Counted from the first letter of the stretch, positions 8,320 through 17,642 are shown. The stretch: DNA of 64,000 nt from DASXVX01 sp036504075 (GCA_036504075.1 DASXVX010000033.1:62001-126000); one strand, 5' to 3'. Made by a program: numbers and translations. Notes: generated by a model from the sequence alone, not told the origin.

Positions 8320-9303
8320 CTACCGTTGGTTCCAGGCCGCCAGCACGCCAGCCTCCTGCTCGGGCTTCAGTCCCGCCCCGCGCTCCGCCTGCCCCAGGGT
8401 GGCCGCCCAGGCCAGGGTGTCCCGGACCGTCGTTTCCGGCGAGCGGAACGTAAGGCCCGCCGCCAGCGCCTTGTCGATGTTGCGGGTGCTGAAGCCCGCC
8501 ATGGATTCAGGCACCCAGAGCGGCAGGTCCACCCAGGGCACCACGCCCCGCTGCATCAGGACCGGCTCCGGCACCCAGGTGAAGCGGGCATCGCTGCCGG
8601 AAACCGCCCGGCATACGGCCAGGAACTCGCCCATGGTGTAAGGCTTCGCCGGACCCGTGACGTTGTATACGCCCGCCCGGCGCCCCGCCGCCATGCGCAG
8701 AATCCACTCGGACAGGTCACGCACGTCAATGTACTGGACGGGCACCTCGGGCGAATCCGGTGCCAGCACCTCGCCGCCCCGGGCCACCCGCTCGACCCAG
8801 TAGGTGTAGCGGCCGGTAGGGTCGTGCGGTCCGACGATGAGGCCGGCGCGCACGGTCAGCACCCGGCCGGGCATGGCCCCCTCCGCCGCCTCCTCGCAGA
8901 GCGCCTTGAGCGCCCCGTAACTCCGGCCGGTGACCTCCTCCGACGTCGGGTCGTCCATGAAGTCCACCCCCGCCGACTCATCTTCATCCGGCGCTGAGTT
9001 GTCGGCGTAAACGGAGATTGTGGAGATAAAGGTGTAGTGATCGACCTTGTCCGCGAGAAGCCGGGCGGAAGCCGATACGACCCGGGGCACCGAGCCGCAG
9101 GTGTCGATGACGGCGTCCCAGCGACGGCCGGCCAACAGGTCCAACTGGCCGTCCCGGTCGCCATGGATTTTCTCCACCTCCGGGAACAGGTCCGGGTTCG
9201 TCCGGCCCCGGTTGAACAGGGTCACGGTATGGCCGGCGTTCAGCGCCGCCTCGACCAGATGGCGACCGAGAAACTTGGTGCCGCCGATGATCAACAGCTT
9301 CAT
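8320..9303 (-). CDS. NAD(P)-dependent epimerase/reductase of the extended SDR family
   Basis: A 327-residue protein starting with a Rossmann nucleotide-binding motif (KLLIIGGTKFLGRHLVEAA; GGTKFLG is a GxxxxxG variant). A catalytic-type YGALK (Tyr-x-x-x-Lys) lies near residue 149 with an upstream Ser/Thr stretch (FISTISVY). The GGTKFLG start and overall length match the group related to plant chloroplast RNA-binding/CSP41-like and sugar epimerase proteins. The sugar substrate is unknown. Its ribosome-binding site is GAGAGGAGCTCTCC-like just before the ATG. It follows the fumarase genes on the same strand, 42 bases downstream. Confidence 0.8.
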   Translation of the reverse strand: MKLLIIGGTKFLGRHLVEAALNAGHTVTLFNRGRTNPDLFPEVEKIHGDRDGQLDLLAGRRWDAVIDTCGSVPRVVSASARLLADKVDHYTFISTISVYADNSAPDEDESAGVDFMDDPTSEEVTGRSYGALKALCEEAAEGAMPGRVLTVRAGLIVGPHDPTGRYTYWVERVARGGEVLAPDSPEVPVQYIDVRDLSEWILRMAAGRRAGVYNVTGPAKPYTMGEFLAVCRAVSGSDARFTWVPEPVLMQRGVVPWVDLPLWVPESMAGFSTRNIDKALAAGLTFRSPETTVRDTLAWAATLGQAERGAGLKPEQEAGVLAAWNQR

Positions 9304-9345
9304 ATCGGAGAGCTCCTCTCGTTGGTGGGGGCCGCGCAGGTCCCG

Positions 9346-9939
9346 TTACTCCCCGGCCTCCGGTTTCTTCGGCTTCACCATGGCGTCCGGTTTCACCCAC
9401 TGCGACTGACCGGTATAATACTGGTCGCCGCCGTGCGCGTCGTGGATGCAAACCGTGGGGAAGTCGGTCACGGTAAGCTTCCGGACCGCCTCGGCGCCCA
9501 GGTCCTCGTACGCGACGACTTCCGCCGCTTCAATCCGTTTCGCCAGAAGTGCCCCGGCGCCACCGGTGGAAACCAGGTAAAGTGCCCGGTTCTTTACGAT
9601 GGAACTCTTCACCTCATCGCCCCGGTAGCCCTTGCCGATGACCGCCTTCACCCCCTGGTCGAACAGCGTAGGGGCGTACTTGTCCATCCGGTAAGAGGTG
9701 GTGGGTCCCGCCGAACCCAGCGCCTGGCCGGGCTTGGGCGGGGTCGGCCCCACGTAGTAAATGACGGCGCCCTGCGGGTCGAACGGCAGCGGCCGGCCGG
9801 CCGCCAGGTCGTCCACCATGCGCTTGTGGGCGGCGTCCCGCGCCGTGTAAATCGTGCCGGTGATGACGACCTCGTCGCCGGACTTGATGCCCATAACCTG
9901 GCTCATGGTCAGCGGAGTGGTTACTGTTACTCTTGCCAT
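9346..9939 (-). CDS. Class I fumarate hydratase, beta (C-terminal) subunit
   Basis: The small subunit of a two-part iron-sulfur fumarase (FumA C-terminal half/TtdB family), 197 residues. Family segments include GDEVVITGTIYTARDAAHKR near the N-terminus and YYVGPTPPKPGQALGSAGPTTSYRMD. It converts fumarate to malate together with the alpha subunit. The ATG overlaps the end of the alpha gene by one base, so translation is coupled. L-tartrate dehydratase is the related alternative; the surrounding TCA-cycle genes favour fumarase. Confidence 0.9.
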   Translation of the reverse strand: MARVTVTTPLTMSQVMGIKSGDEVVITGTIYTARDAAHKRMVDDLAAGRPLPFDPQGAVIYYVGPTPPKPGQALGSAGPTTSYRMDKYAPTLFDQGVKAVIGKGYRGDEVKSSIVKNRALYLVSTGGAGALLAKRIEAAEVVAYEDLGAEAVRKLTVTDFPTVCIHDAHGGDQYYTGQSQWVKPDAMVKPKKPEAGE

Positions 9940-10787
9940 TACAGCACGGCCTCCTTATGGCGATGGCTGTGGCACTCGATATTGACCGCGACGGGCAAGG
10001 CGGTGATGTGACAGCCCATGGTCTCGACGTGGACCGCCAGCGCCGTCACGGTGCCGCCCAGGCCCATCGGCCCGACACCCAGCTTGTTGATTTCCGCCAG
10101 CAACTCCTGCTCACGCGCGGCCCACACGGGGTCCGCGTTGGGCGCGCCGACATGCCGGAGCAACGACTTTTTGGCCAGCAGCGCCGACTTGTCGAAGTTC
10201 CCGCCGATGCCCACGCCGACGATCAGCGGCGGGCAGGCGTTCGGGCCGGCGCTGGCGACCGTCTCCACGATGAACCGCTTCGCGCCTTCCCAGCCGGCGG
10301 AGGGCGGCAGCATCCGTAGCTGGCTCATATTCTCTGAGCCGCCACCCTTGCAGTCGACTTTGATCCGCACCTGGTCCCCGGAGACCATGTCGACGTAAAT
10401 CATGGCCGGGGTATTGTTTTTCGTGTTCACCCGGTTGATCGGATCATTCAGCATGGACATCCGCAGGTACCCTTGGGTGTAGCCCCTGGCCACGCCACGG
10501 TTGACCGCTTCGTTCAGGTCCCCGCCCGTCAGGTGGACCTCCTGGCCGATCTCGAGGAAAACGAGCGACACGCCGGTATCCTGGCACATGGGCACGTGTT
10601 CCGTCTGCGCCAGGGTGTAGTTCTCCGTCAACTGAATGAGAATCGCCTGCCCCACCAATGCCTCCTCCAGGGACGTGGCCCTGGTGAGGGCGTCCGTGAC
10701 GTCGGATTCCAGTTTGTAGTTGGCTTCCTGCACCAGACGGGCGATCGTTTCGGTTATCTGGTCTACGTGAACGTCGCGCACCGTCAC
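9939..10787 (-). CDS. Class I fumarate hydratase, alpha (N-terminal) subunit
   Basis: The large, 4Fe-4S-binding subunit of the two-part fumarase, 282 residues. Expected cysteine-bearing segments are visible: HVPMCQDTGVSLVF (first ligand), DCKGGGSENMSQLRML and GPNACPPLIVGVGIGG. The two-subunit form is typical of Firmicutes and thermophiles and is oxygen sensitive. It is the first gene of the pair; the ATG follows an AAAGGAGGAG site. Reaction: fumarate + water to L-malate in the cytoplasm. Confidence 0.92.
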   Translation of the reverse strand: MTVRDVHVDQITETIARLVQEANYKLESDVTDALTRATSLEEALVGQAILIQLTENYTLAQTEHVPMCQDTGVSLVFLEIGQEVHLTGGDLNEAVNRGVARGYTQGYLRMSMLNDPINRVNTKNNTPAMIYVDMVSGDQVRIKVDCKGGGSENMSQLRMLPPSAGWEGAKRFIVETVASAGPNACPPLIVGVGIGGNFDKSALLAKKSLLRHVGAPNADPVWAAREQELLAEINKLGVGPMGLGGTVTALAVHVETMGCHITALPVAVNIECHSHRHKEAVL

Positions 10788-10874
10788 TCCTCCTTTGTGC
10801 TCAATGAGCCTAGTTCAATGTATCATGCCCCGAAGCGGTTGTCAGCCTGGGAGAATTGGCAGGAAGTCGCGTAA

Positions 10875-10904
10875 AGGCGCCGCCTCCGTTCGGATGCGGC
10901 GCCT
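10875..10904 (-). terminator. Hairpin downstream of the MaoC-like gene
   Basis: A 9-bp stem (AGGCGCCGC / GCGGCGCCT) lies 10 bases past the MaoC-like stop. Read on the minus strand it is followed by CTTTACG, a weak U-run. Confidence 0.5.
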
Positions 10905-10913
10905 GCGTCGTCT

Positions 10914-11387
10914 TCAGAAGTTCTCATACGCATGGTGCAATATGGGCTTCAGCCGTTCCGGGGGCTCCACTTCCATCTCCCCGGCCAGGATCTCCCGGCC
11001 TTCCTGATTGTGCAGCCGGTAGCGGATCAGGACGTGCCGCTGCTCGGGCTTCAGCTCCACAATCTCCATGACCGCGACCACTTCGTCGCCGATATGTGCG
11101 GGGGTGACCAGCCGGTAGCAGTGGGTGTGCGTCAGGCTGCCGAGACCGGGCAACACCGTGGCGACGGCGCCCATGGTGAGGCCGGCCAGCATGTTGGCCG
11201 GAACGATGATCTGCTCATACCGGGTCCGCCCGGCGTAACTGGAGTCGGCGTACAGCGGGTTGAGGTCGCCCGTCAGCGCCATGTACTGCAACACGTCTTG
11301 CTTCGTCACTCGGCGGCTGAAAGACGCCTTTTGGCCTACCGCGAGTTCATCGTAAGTCTTGCCAAGGGTATCACGAAAGAATCCCAT
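10914..11387 (-). CDS. MaoC-like (R)-specific enoyl-CoA hydratase family protein
   Basis: A 157-residue single hot-dog-fold protein. The hydratase-2 motif region is present with Asp and His/Asn-type catalytic positions (YMALTGDLNPLYADSSYA; D near 43, N near 45), followed by the conserved IIVPANMLAGLTMGAV. Members hydrate enoyl-CoA or bind acyl-CoA/ACP thioesters, for example in polyhydroxyalkanoate supply or fatty acid metabolism. It is transcribed alone, with RBS GAGGTGGTCCC before ATG. The exact acyl substrate is not readable. Confidence 0.82.
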   Translation of the reverse strand: MGFFRDTLGKTYDELAVGQKASFSRRVTKQDVLQYMALTGDLNPLYADSSYAGRTRYEQIIVPANMLAGLTMGAVATVLPGLGSLTHTHCYRLVTPAHIGDEVVAVMEIVELKPEQRHVLIRYRLHNQEGREILAGEMEVEPPERLKPILHHAYENF

Positions 11388-11434
11388 GGGACCACCTCTT
11401 CAGGCGGGGGTTGGTCCCATTATAACATGAACAG

Positions 11435-11719
11435 CTAGGAGATACGCAAACTGTCCGGGGTGATGATGGTCAGTTCGTCCGGGTCCCGGTAAAGCACCCG
11501 CATCCGGTTCCCGTCCGGGACATGCACCACCGCGATCGGCCCGAACGCCCCGTCGTCCAGCCGGACGACGAAGCCGACCAGGTCGGCCCCTTCCAGCATG
11601 ATTGCGCTCTCCACCTTCACGGGTAGATGCAGCCCTCTGGCCAGCCCGTCGGTCAGCCGTGCCAGGTTGCTGGGCGGCAAGTAGCCGCTGTCCCGCTGGT
11701 CTAATACACGTTTCGACAT
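11435..11719 (-). CDS. Small protein of unknown function
   Basis: A 94-residue protein, start at 11719 chosen because GGAGGTG lies 9 bases upstream; a longer reading from 11752 lacks a site. The product is predicted as mixed alpha/beta with many acidic residues (ESAIMLEGADLVGFVVRLDD, IAVVHVPDGNRMRVLYRDP). No domain is recognised. It lies between the MaoC-like and XRE genes on the same strand. Confidence 0.5.
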   Translation of the reverse strand: MSKRVLDQRDSGYLPPSNLARLTDGLARGLHLPVKVESAIMLEGADLVGFVVRLDDGAFGPIAVVHVPDGNRMRVLYRDPDELTIITPDSLRIS

Positions 11720-11835
11720 TCCAGGTGCACCTCCGTGGCTCAGCCTGTTCATATTATCCGGCGGACAAACGGAAACGGATATCCACCGGGGGAACAGACT
11801 TTACCTGAGCAGAAAAGTGCACGCATTCACAAGGC

Positions 11836-12384
11836 CTATCCGGCAGACGCCGGATGGAGCATCGGGCCTTCGCACAGGCCAAGATACTCCTGGAGGCCGA
11901 GCCACACCTCCGGGGGCAGCCTTAGCTCTCCCCGCCGGGCCAGTCGTAAAGACTGTTCCGGCACGCTCAGGCGCCGAGCCAGCCGGGGCGTGGCGAAGAC
12001 GTCCGGCGCCGCCTCCGCCGCCAGGGTCAGCAGCCGGTCCACCGCCGGGCCGGCGGCAACCCAGGGCAAGCCGTCAAGACCAGGAGCGGCGCCGTCCCAG
12101 CCAGCCCCCTCCTGCCCGGCATTCAGCCGCTCCCGCAGGCGCCGCCGGGCGGCGGCCAGCGCCGGGCTTTCCCGGGTGGCCTCCGGCCGGCCGAGCAGAT
12201 AGTCCACGGAGACGTCGAAGTAGTCGGCAACGGCCAGGAGCAGGTCAAAACCGGGCTCCCGGAGTGCGCGCTCATACTGGCTGGCCGCCCCGGGCCGCAG
12301 GTTGAGCACTTTCTCCAGGTCGCGCTGCAGGAGCTTGCGCTCCGCCCGAAGCTCTTTCAGCCGGTCGCCAAACCGATGACTCAT
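11836..12384 (-). CDS. XRE-family transcriptional regulator
   Basis: A 182-residue regulator with an N-terminal Cro/C1 helix-turn-helix at residues 5-62 (FGDRLKELRAERKLLQRDLE, then PGAASQYERALREPGFDLLLA). The ~110-residue C-terminal part is Ala/Leu/Arg-rich and unrecognised. The recognition helix carries SQYERALREPG, the standard XRE pattern. The ATG at 12384 follows AGGG and begins right at the domain; an upstream ATG at 12468 would add 28 residues of no known fold. The promoter region shows TATAGTATATGG just upstream. Confidence 0.8.
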   Translation of the reverse strand: MSHRFGDRLKELRAERKLLQRDLEKVLNLRPGAASQYERALREPGFDLLLAVADYFDVSVDYLLGRPEATRESPALAAARRRLRERLNAGQEGAGWDGAAPGLDGLPWVAAGPAVDRLLTLAAEAAPDVFATPRLARRLSVPEQSLRLARRGELRLPPEVWLGLQEYLGLCEGPMLHPASAG

Positions 12385-12546
12385 GCTGCATCCCTGCCGT
12401 CGACTCTTGGATATATCTATAGTATATGGATAAACTTGGGCACGCAAGCCGCAAACACGCTCGAACATCCCGGCTTGATGTTCGTCCTCGCTCGGTCGGG
12501 TCGTCCGAAAACCGCTCGATTGGCCGGCTCGGGTAGAAGCAAGTGC

Positions 12547-12573
12547 GGCCCCGCCCCGTGAAGGGGCGGGGCC
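12547..12573 (-). terminator. Hairpin after the large secreted-protein gene
   Basis: An 11-bp all-GC stem (GGCCCCGCCCC / GGGGCGGGGCC) with a 5-base loop lies 19 bases past the stop. No strong U-run follows. Confidence 0.5.
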
Positions 12574-12591
12574 GCTGCGCTGCTGCCGTGC

Positions 12592-14244
12592 TTACTGGCA
12601 GCCCGGGTACTTGAACGAGCCGATGCGGGTCTTCCAGTTGTCCTCCGACAGCTTGGTCGGCTGCGGCAACTCGTAGTACTCGGTGGTGTACCAGAAGGTG
12701 CACCCGTCGGGGGCGATGGTCATGGCCGAATAGTCGCCCCAGCGATTGTTCAGGGAGCCGTCGGAGAAGGTGCCGACCTGCGAGGCGGTGCCCTCGATGA
12801 GCGAGGTTTCGCCCTGGGCCAGCGTGCCCAGCGGGTCGGTGACCAGGCGCCCGGCGTACCGGATGGCCGGGTACATGGTGGAACTCGACACGCTGTAGCC
12901 CACGGCCATGTTGCCAAGCTTGTCAACCGCCAGGCTCGGAATAAAGCGATGGTTGGAGTCGGGGTTGAAGGTCCCCTGCTGGGTGATCGTGGAGGTTCCG
13001 ACATTGAGCTGGTACCAGCGAATGCTGGCAATGCCACTGCCGTTGCCCACGGTATGGGTCAGCCAGATCGACTGGGTGCCGGCCAGGTTGGTGTACTGGT
13101 TCTGCATCATCAGCCGGTATCCCAGCGAGTCCAGCGCGTTCCCACTCTTGGCCGGAATGGTGCTGGCCGGGACGCTGAACGTCGAGACGGCAATCTGGGT
13201 GGGTCCGGTGAGGGTGGAATTGGCCGTGTTGTTCCAATCAACGTGGAACTGCCACAGCCTGACGGCATACTGGCCCCAGATCGAAGCCAGGTAGTTGGGA
13301 GCGCCGGCCGGCGGCGTTCCGGTTGCCGTCCGCATGTTGCTGGGCAGCAGGCTGAAGACGGTGACGCCCTTGATCGCCTTGGGCAGCTGGAAGGTCACAG
13401 AGCGGGCGGGCAGGCCGGCATACATATCGGCCTTGTTGAAGGCCCAGGTCTGCGCATACTGGAAGGCCCCGCTGCCCGAGGAGGCAAAGACGTTGGCCGT
13501 CATGTAGATGCCATCGGGCCAGACACCCAGCTTGGGATAGTCCGGCAGGAAAGCGCCGGCATTAGTCTTAAAGGCGTAGAAGTACCAGCCACCACTCACG
13601 GGATCGCCGCTGCGGGAGACCGCCATGCACTGATAGAACGGGCCGGTGGCGAAGTTGGCGCCGGCCCAGGCAAAGTCGGAAATAACCCAGCGGTCGGTCT
13701 GCGGATCATAGAGCACCACCGGGTCGCCCTGGTTGGCGTTGTCGCACGGTGTGCCGGTCCCGGCCTGGGCGAAGAGGGTGTTGAAGGTGAAGGCCGCCAC
13801 GCGGGTCCCGGTGCTCTTGTCAAAGATGCCAATGGACGTATTTACGGTTTGGATGTAATAGGTCGGACCCACATCGCCATTGGTATCAGGCGGCCAACCG
13901 GCGCCCCAGTTGGCGAAGTCCAGTCCATAGAACGATGCGGATGGCGCGGGGGCAGCTACGGCCGTGGCGCCGGCCTGGATGGTCGTGTCCTTGGCTGCTG
14001 GCAGCTGGGGTTCAGCCGGTTCGCCGGGCTTCTGGCGTTCGTCACTCTTGATGGGCCGGGTTGCCGGGATCCGGCGCACATCGCCGGCAAAGACGTGTGG
14101 CGCTACAGGGGCCACGGTGGTGGGAGGGCCTACAGAGACGTCTTCGGGAGGTGCGGCCAGCGTTTCGTGCGGGGTTGGGCCAAACAAGGCCACTGCGAGC
14201 AATAAGACCAGGGAGAGGACCGAATACAAGCGCTTTTTAACCAT
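12592..14244 (-). CDS. Large secreted protein of unknown function
   Basis: A 550-residue exported protein. It has a clear Sec signal (MVKKRLYSVLSLVLLLAVAL, cleavage after about residue 30 at TLAA). A Pro/Ala-rich linker to about residue 115 precedes a ~430-residue domain rich in Trp, Tyr, Asn and Gly, with segments such as WPPDTNGDVGPTYYIQTVN, DPQTDRWVISDFAW and NNRWGDYSAM. These recur at intervals like the blades of a beta-propeller or sialidase-type fold. No catalytic signature is recognised. It has its own promoter region and terminator, so it is monocistronic. Only a few Cys are present and it has no anchor, so it is likely released. Confidence 0.7.
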   Translation of the reverse strand: MVKKRLYSVLSLVLLLAVALFGPTPHETLAAPPEDVSVGPPTTVAPVAPHVFAGDVRRIPATRPIKSDERQKPGEPAEPQLPAAKDTTIQAGATAVAAPAPSASFYGLDFANWGAGWPPDTNGDVGPTYYIQTVNTSIGIFDKSTGTRVAAFTFNTLFAQAGTGTPCDNANQGDPVVLYDPQTDRWVISDFAWAGANFATGPFYQCMAVSRSGDPVSGGWYFYAFKTNAGAFLPDYPKLGVWPDGIYMTANVFASSGSGAFQYAQTWAFNKADMYAGLPARSVTFQLPKAIKGVTVFSLLPSNMRTATGTPPAGAPNYLASIWGQYAVRLWQFHVDWNNTANSTLTGPTQIAVSTFSVPASTIPAKSGNALDSLGYRLMMQNQYTNLAGTQSIWLTHTVGNGSGIASIRWYQLNVGTSTITQQGTFNPDSNHRFIPSLAVDKLGNMAVGYSVSSSTMYPAIRYAGRLVTDPLGTLAQGETSLIEGTASQVGTFSDGSLNNRWGDYSAMTIAPDGCTFWYTTEYYELPQPTKLSEDNWKTRIGSFKYPGCQ

Positions 14245-14402
14245 GTGGAACCTCCTCTATTTCTAACTTGCCCCCAAAAGTTATGACGTGGTATTGGATT
14301 AGTGTTGATTATATATCAAGTATCTAACGATTGCAAATGTATACAGTAACGAATATTTGGCGTTGGCAAGGATTCGACAGATAGCCACACTTGCGGACAG
14401 AG

Positions 14403-14452
14403 CCAATGCAAAAGGGCGAGACCGTAAGTACGGCCTCGCCCTTTTGCATTGG
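14403..14452. terminator. Terminator of the aconitase gene
   Basis: A ~21-bp stem, CCAATGCAAAAGGGCGAG... with its complement, encloses a GTAAGTAC loop. It sits immediately past the aconitase stop. The T-rich CCCTTTTGCATT arm provides the U-run on both strands, so it may also serve the divergent side. Confidence 0.75.
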
Positions 14453-14455
14453 AGC

Positions 14456-16414
14456 CTAGTCCCCGGTCGCCTGGCTCCGGGTGTAGTTGAGCATGCCGCC
14501 CGCCAGAATGATATCCGCCTGGCGGCGGGTCAGGCCCGCCTTCACCTGGAACGCGAAATTCTTGGTGACGTTCTTCACGGTGAGAAGCTCTTCCCCGGTC
14601 TGGAGCGCCTTGGCGGCGTCCAGGATCTCCAGGGCGTCGCCCTGCTCGATCTTGTCATAGTCCGCCGGGTTGGCAAAAGTCAGCGGCAGAATGCCGAAGT
14701 TGACCAGGTTGGCCCGGTGAATGCGGGCGAAGGACTTCACGATCTTCGCCTTGACGCCCAGATACATGGGCGCGAGGGCGGCGTGCTCACGGGAGGAGCC
14801 CTGGCCGTAGTTCTCGCCGCCGACGATGATCGACCAGGTCCCCTTCGCCTTCAGCTCAAGCGCCCGCTGCGGGAAGGTGGGGTCGACCATCTCGTAGACG
14901 TACTGGGAGATCTTCGGAATGTTGGACCGCAGCGGCAGCACCTTGCCGCCGGCCGGCATGATGTGGTCGGTGGTGATGTTGTCGACGACCTTCAGCGTCG
15001 CAGAGCCCTTCACGGCCTCGGGCAGGGCGCCCACCATGGGCAGGGCGGCGATGTTCGGGCCGCGGACGACGACGGCATCCTTGGCCGCCGCGGGCTCCAG
15101 CGGGGAGACGATCATGTTGTCGTCAACCTTATAGACCGACGGCATGGGCACGTCGACCCACGCCAGGCCCAGGTGCCGCGGGTCGGTGATTTTGCCGGAG
15201 ATCGCTGCGGCGACGCAGGTCTCGGGCGAAGCCAGATAAACCTGCCCATCACGGGTGCCGGACCGGCCTTCGAAGTTCCGGTTGAAGGAGCGAACGGTCA
15301 CGGCGCCGGTGGACGGCGACTGGCCCATGCCGATGCACGGACCGCAGGCCGATTCCAGAATGCGGGCGCCGGCGTTGATCAGGTCGGCGAGGGCGCCGCT
15401 GTCGGCCAGCATCGTGAAGACCTGCTTGGAACCCGGCGCCACTGCGAAGGAGACGTCCTTGTGAACGGTCTTGCCCTTCAGCATCTTGGCGATGCGGGTC
15501 AGCTCCATGAAGTTGGAGTTGGTGCAGGAGCCCACGAGCACCTGCTGAACCGGGGTCCCCTCGACTTCGGTGACGGCAACGACGTTATCCGGCATATGCG
15601 GCTTGGCAATGCGCGGGGTGAGGGCGTTCAGGTCGATCTCGATGTGCTCGTCATAGATCGCATCGGCGTCGGCCGCCAGGGCGACGAAGACGTTCTCACG
15701 GCCCTGGGCCTTGAGGTAGGCCAGGGTCTGATCGTCCGACGGGAAGACCGAGCACGTGGCGCCCAGTTCGGCGCCCATGTTGGTGATGGTGCCGCGCTCG
15801 GGAACGGTGAGGCTCTTCACGCCTTCGCCGTAGTACTCGACGACCTTGCCGACGCCGCCCTTGACGGTCATGATCCGCAGGACTTCGAGGATGATATCCT
15901 TCGCGGTGGTCCAGGGCTGCAGCGAGCCTGTCAGCTTGATGCCGACCACCTTCGGGCAGGCCAGGTAGAACGCCCCGCCGCCCATGGCGACAGCCACGTC
16001 CAGGCCGCCGGCGCCCATGGCCAGCATGGCCATGCCACCGCCGGTCGGGGTGTGGGAGTCAGAACCCAGCAGGGTTTTGCCAGGGGCTGCAAACCGCTCC
16101 AGGTGAACCTGATGGCAGATGCCGTTGCCCGGACGGGAGAAGTGGACGCCGTGCTTGGCCGCGACGGTCTGGAGGAAGCGGTGGTCGTCCGCATTCTCAA
16201 AGCCCGTCTGCAGGGTATTATGGTCAACATAGGAGACGGAGACCTCCGTCTTGACGCGGGGGACCCCCATCGCTTCGAACTGTAAGTATGACATTGTACC
16301 GGTGGCGTCCTGGGTGAGCGTCTGGTCGATGCGAATCGCGATCTCCTTGCCGGTGACCATTTCACCTTCGACCAGGTGCGCCTTCAGGATCTTCTGGGTC
16401 AGATTCATGCCCAT
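14456..16414 (-). CDS. acnA: Aconitate hydratase
   Basis: A 652-residue aconitase that converts citrate to isocitrate in the cytoplasm. Fe-S ligands are seen in LVGSCTNSN and in SACGPCIGMGQSPSTG (Cys-x-x-Cys). Substrate-binding segments SDSHTPTGGGMAMLAMGAGG and YGQGSSREHAAL (swivelling domain 4) are present, so all four domains are complete. The length is that of the short, mitochondrial-like/homoaconitase-like type rather than ~900-residue AcnA; the gene symbol is used loosely. It starts 25 bases after an IclR regulator on the same strand, with GGAGGG as its ribosome-binding site. Confidence 0.9.
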   Translation of the reverse strand: MGMNLTQKILKAHLVEGEMVTGKEIAIRIDQTLTQDATGTMSYLQFEAMGVPRVKTEVSVSYVDHNTLQTGFENADDHRFLQTVAAKHGVHFSRPGNGICHQVHLERFAAPGKTLLGSDSHTPTGGGMAMLAMGAGGLDVAVAMGGGAFYLACPKVVGIKLTGSLQPWTTAKDIILEVLRIMTVKGGVGKVVEYYGEGVKSLTVPERGTITNMGAELGATCSVFPSDDQTLAYLKAQGRENVFVALAADADAIYDEHIEIDLNALTPRIAKPHMPDNVVAVTEVEGTPVQQVLVGSCTNSNFMELTRIAKMLKGKTVHKDVSFAVAPGSKQVFTMLADSGALADLINAGARILESACGPCIGMGQSPSTGAVTVRSFNRNFEGRSGTRDGQVYLASPETCVAAAISGKITDPRHLGLAWVDVPMPSVYKVDDNMIVSPLEPAAAKDAVVVRGPNIAALPMVGALPEAVKGSATLKVVDNITTDHIMPAGGKVLPLRSNIPKISQYVYEMVDPTFPQRALELKAKGTWSIIVGGENYGQGSSREHAALAPMYLGVKAKIVKSFARIHRANLVNFGILPLTFANPADYDKIEQGDALEILDAAKALQTGEELLTVKNVTKNFAFQVKAGLTRRQADIILAGGMLNYTRSQATGD

Positions 16415-16439
16415 CAGGTTCCCTCCATGTGCTATACAG

Positions 16440-17363
16440 TTACAGCCTCAGGCCAATGGCATGCGCACTCTGCATCACCATCGCACCCAGGCGGGCGGAA
16501 GAGTCAGCATCGAACCGGTTGACCGGTCCCGAGATTGCCAGTGCAGCTACGCACCGGCCCATGCGGTCGAGGACCGGAGCGGCAATCGAAGCCACCCCCC
16601 ACTCCCGCTCCTCCAGACTTGACCCCCAGCCCCGGGCGCGGGCCTCGTTAAGAGCCGCTTCCAGGACTGTCCGGTCAAAGTCAGAGGGCAGAATCGAACT
16701 CAGAATCTGTTCACGTTCAGCCGGGGGAGCCCAACCGATCAATACCTTGCCGGAGGCGCCAAGATAGAGTGGCAGTCGCTCCCCCAACCCCACGACGCGG
16801 CGTACGGTCAGCGGGCCCTCGGCCCGCTGGACCCGCACCCGCTCGAAACCGTCCCGCACATAGAGCGACACGGTTTCCTGAGCCCGGTCCCGGAGCAGGA
16901 GCATTTCGGGGTAGGCCACGGCCGGCACGTCGCCCGAAGTCAGGTAGACACTGGCCAACTCCAGGGCTTTGAGCCCCAGGTGGTAACGCCCGGTGTTTTC
17001 GTCCTTGCGGACGAACCCCTTGGCCTCCAGTGCCGCCAGAATCCGGTGGACGTTGCTCTTGTACAGGCCGACTTTCTCGGCGATTTGGGTCACACCGAGG
17101 CCCTGAGGCTCTCCCGCGAAACAGAGTAGAACGTCTAGAGCCCGCTCAACGGAACGGATCGTCGACCCTTCTTCTCTCAGGAGGCCACCCCCCAACGAAG
17201 CGGAGCGAAACCTATTAGGTTCGGCTTGGAACGTTCGGCTTGAAATGAAGGCCAGAACTCGAGTGCCGGTCAGCCCACCGTCACCTTCGCCCGTCTGTGA
17301 CCTGACGTCCGTTCCTGACGACGGCTCCGGGCCGCCATCATGCACGGGCGTTATTGGCTTCAT
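16440..17363 (-). CDS. IclR-family transcriptional regulator
   Basis: A regulator with an N-terminal winged helix (IRSVERALDVLLCFA, LGVTQIAEKVGLYKSNVHRILAALEAKGFV) and a C-terminal GAF-like effector domain (VAYPEMLLLRDRAQETVSLYV ... ASGKVLIGWA ... GVASIAAPVLDRMGRCVAAL). The HTH normally begins at the extreme N-terminus, but here about 65 residues of low-complexity sequence precede it in the longest reading. The true start may therefore be a TTG or GTG near 17190; no convincing ribosome-binding site was found. It is directly upstream of acnA and probably shares its transcript, so a carboxylate effector is plausible. Confidence 0.82.
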   Translation of the reverse strand: MKPITPVHDGGPEPSSGTDVRSQTGEGDGGLTGTRVLAFISSRTFQAEPNRFRSASLGGGLLREEGSTIRSVERALDVLLCFAGEPQGLGVTQIAEKVGLYKSNVHRILAALEAKGFVRKDENTGRYHLGLKALELASVYLTSGDVPAVAYPEMLLLRDRAQETVSLYVRDGFERVRVQRAEGPLTVRRVVGLGERLPLYLGASGKVLIGWAPPAEREQILSSILPSDFDRTVLEAALNEARARGWGSSLEEREWGVASIAAPVLDRMGRCVAALAISGPVNRFDADSSARLGAMVMQSAHAIGLRL

Positions 17364-17642
17364 TCCACACTTTCACTATACCACGTCTGTTCCACGAGAT
17401 GGAACGCCGTTCTGAAAATCGAATGATACAATGTGGCGCTCATTATGATCAGAATGGACAATACGTCAGACAACCCAATCGGGTAGTGGCGTTGCCGGGT
17501 GGCGAACGACTGTCTGACCGAAGCGCTAACGTTTGCCGATGGGTTGGGGTGGAACCATGCCTGTTTGTTATTGATCGTTTTCTGTATCAGAATTTGTAGT
17601 TATTTTACACCCGCTCTATAGTGGAACCAGGGGGTGTTGCCC

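Noticed and set aside
14357..16285. Open frame of 642 codons on the plus strand opposite acnA
   Set aside because: It mirrors the aconitase codon structure in GC-rich DNA, and its product has no motif; the minus-strand gene has complete Fe-S and active-site motifs.
17130..17230. GGGGGGTGGCCTCC near the IclR start looked like a T-box core
   Set aside because: No stem-I boxes, specifier loop or competing terminator are nearby, and the coding frame continues through it.
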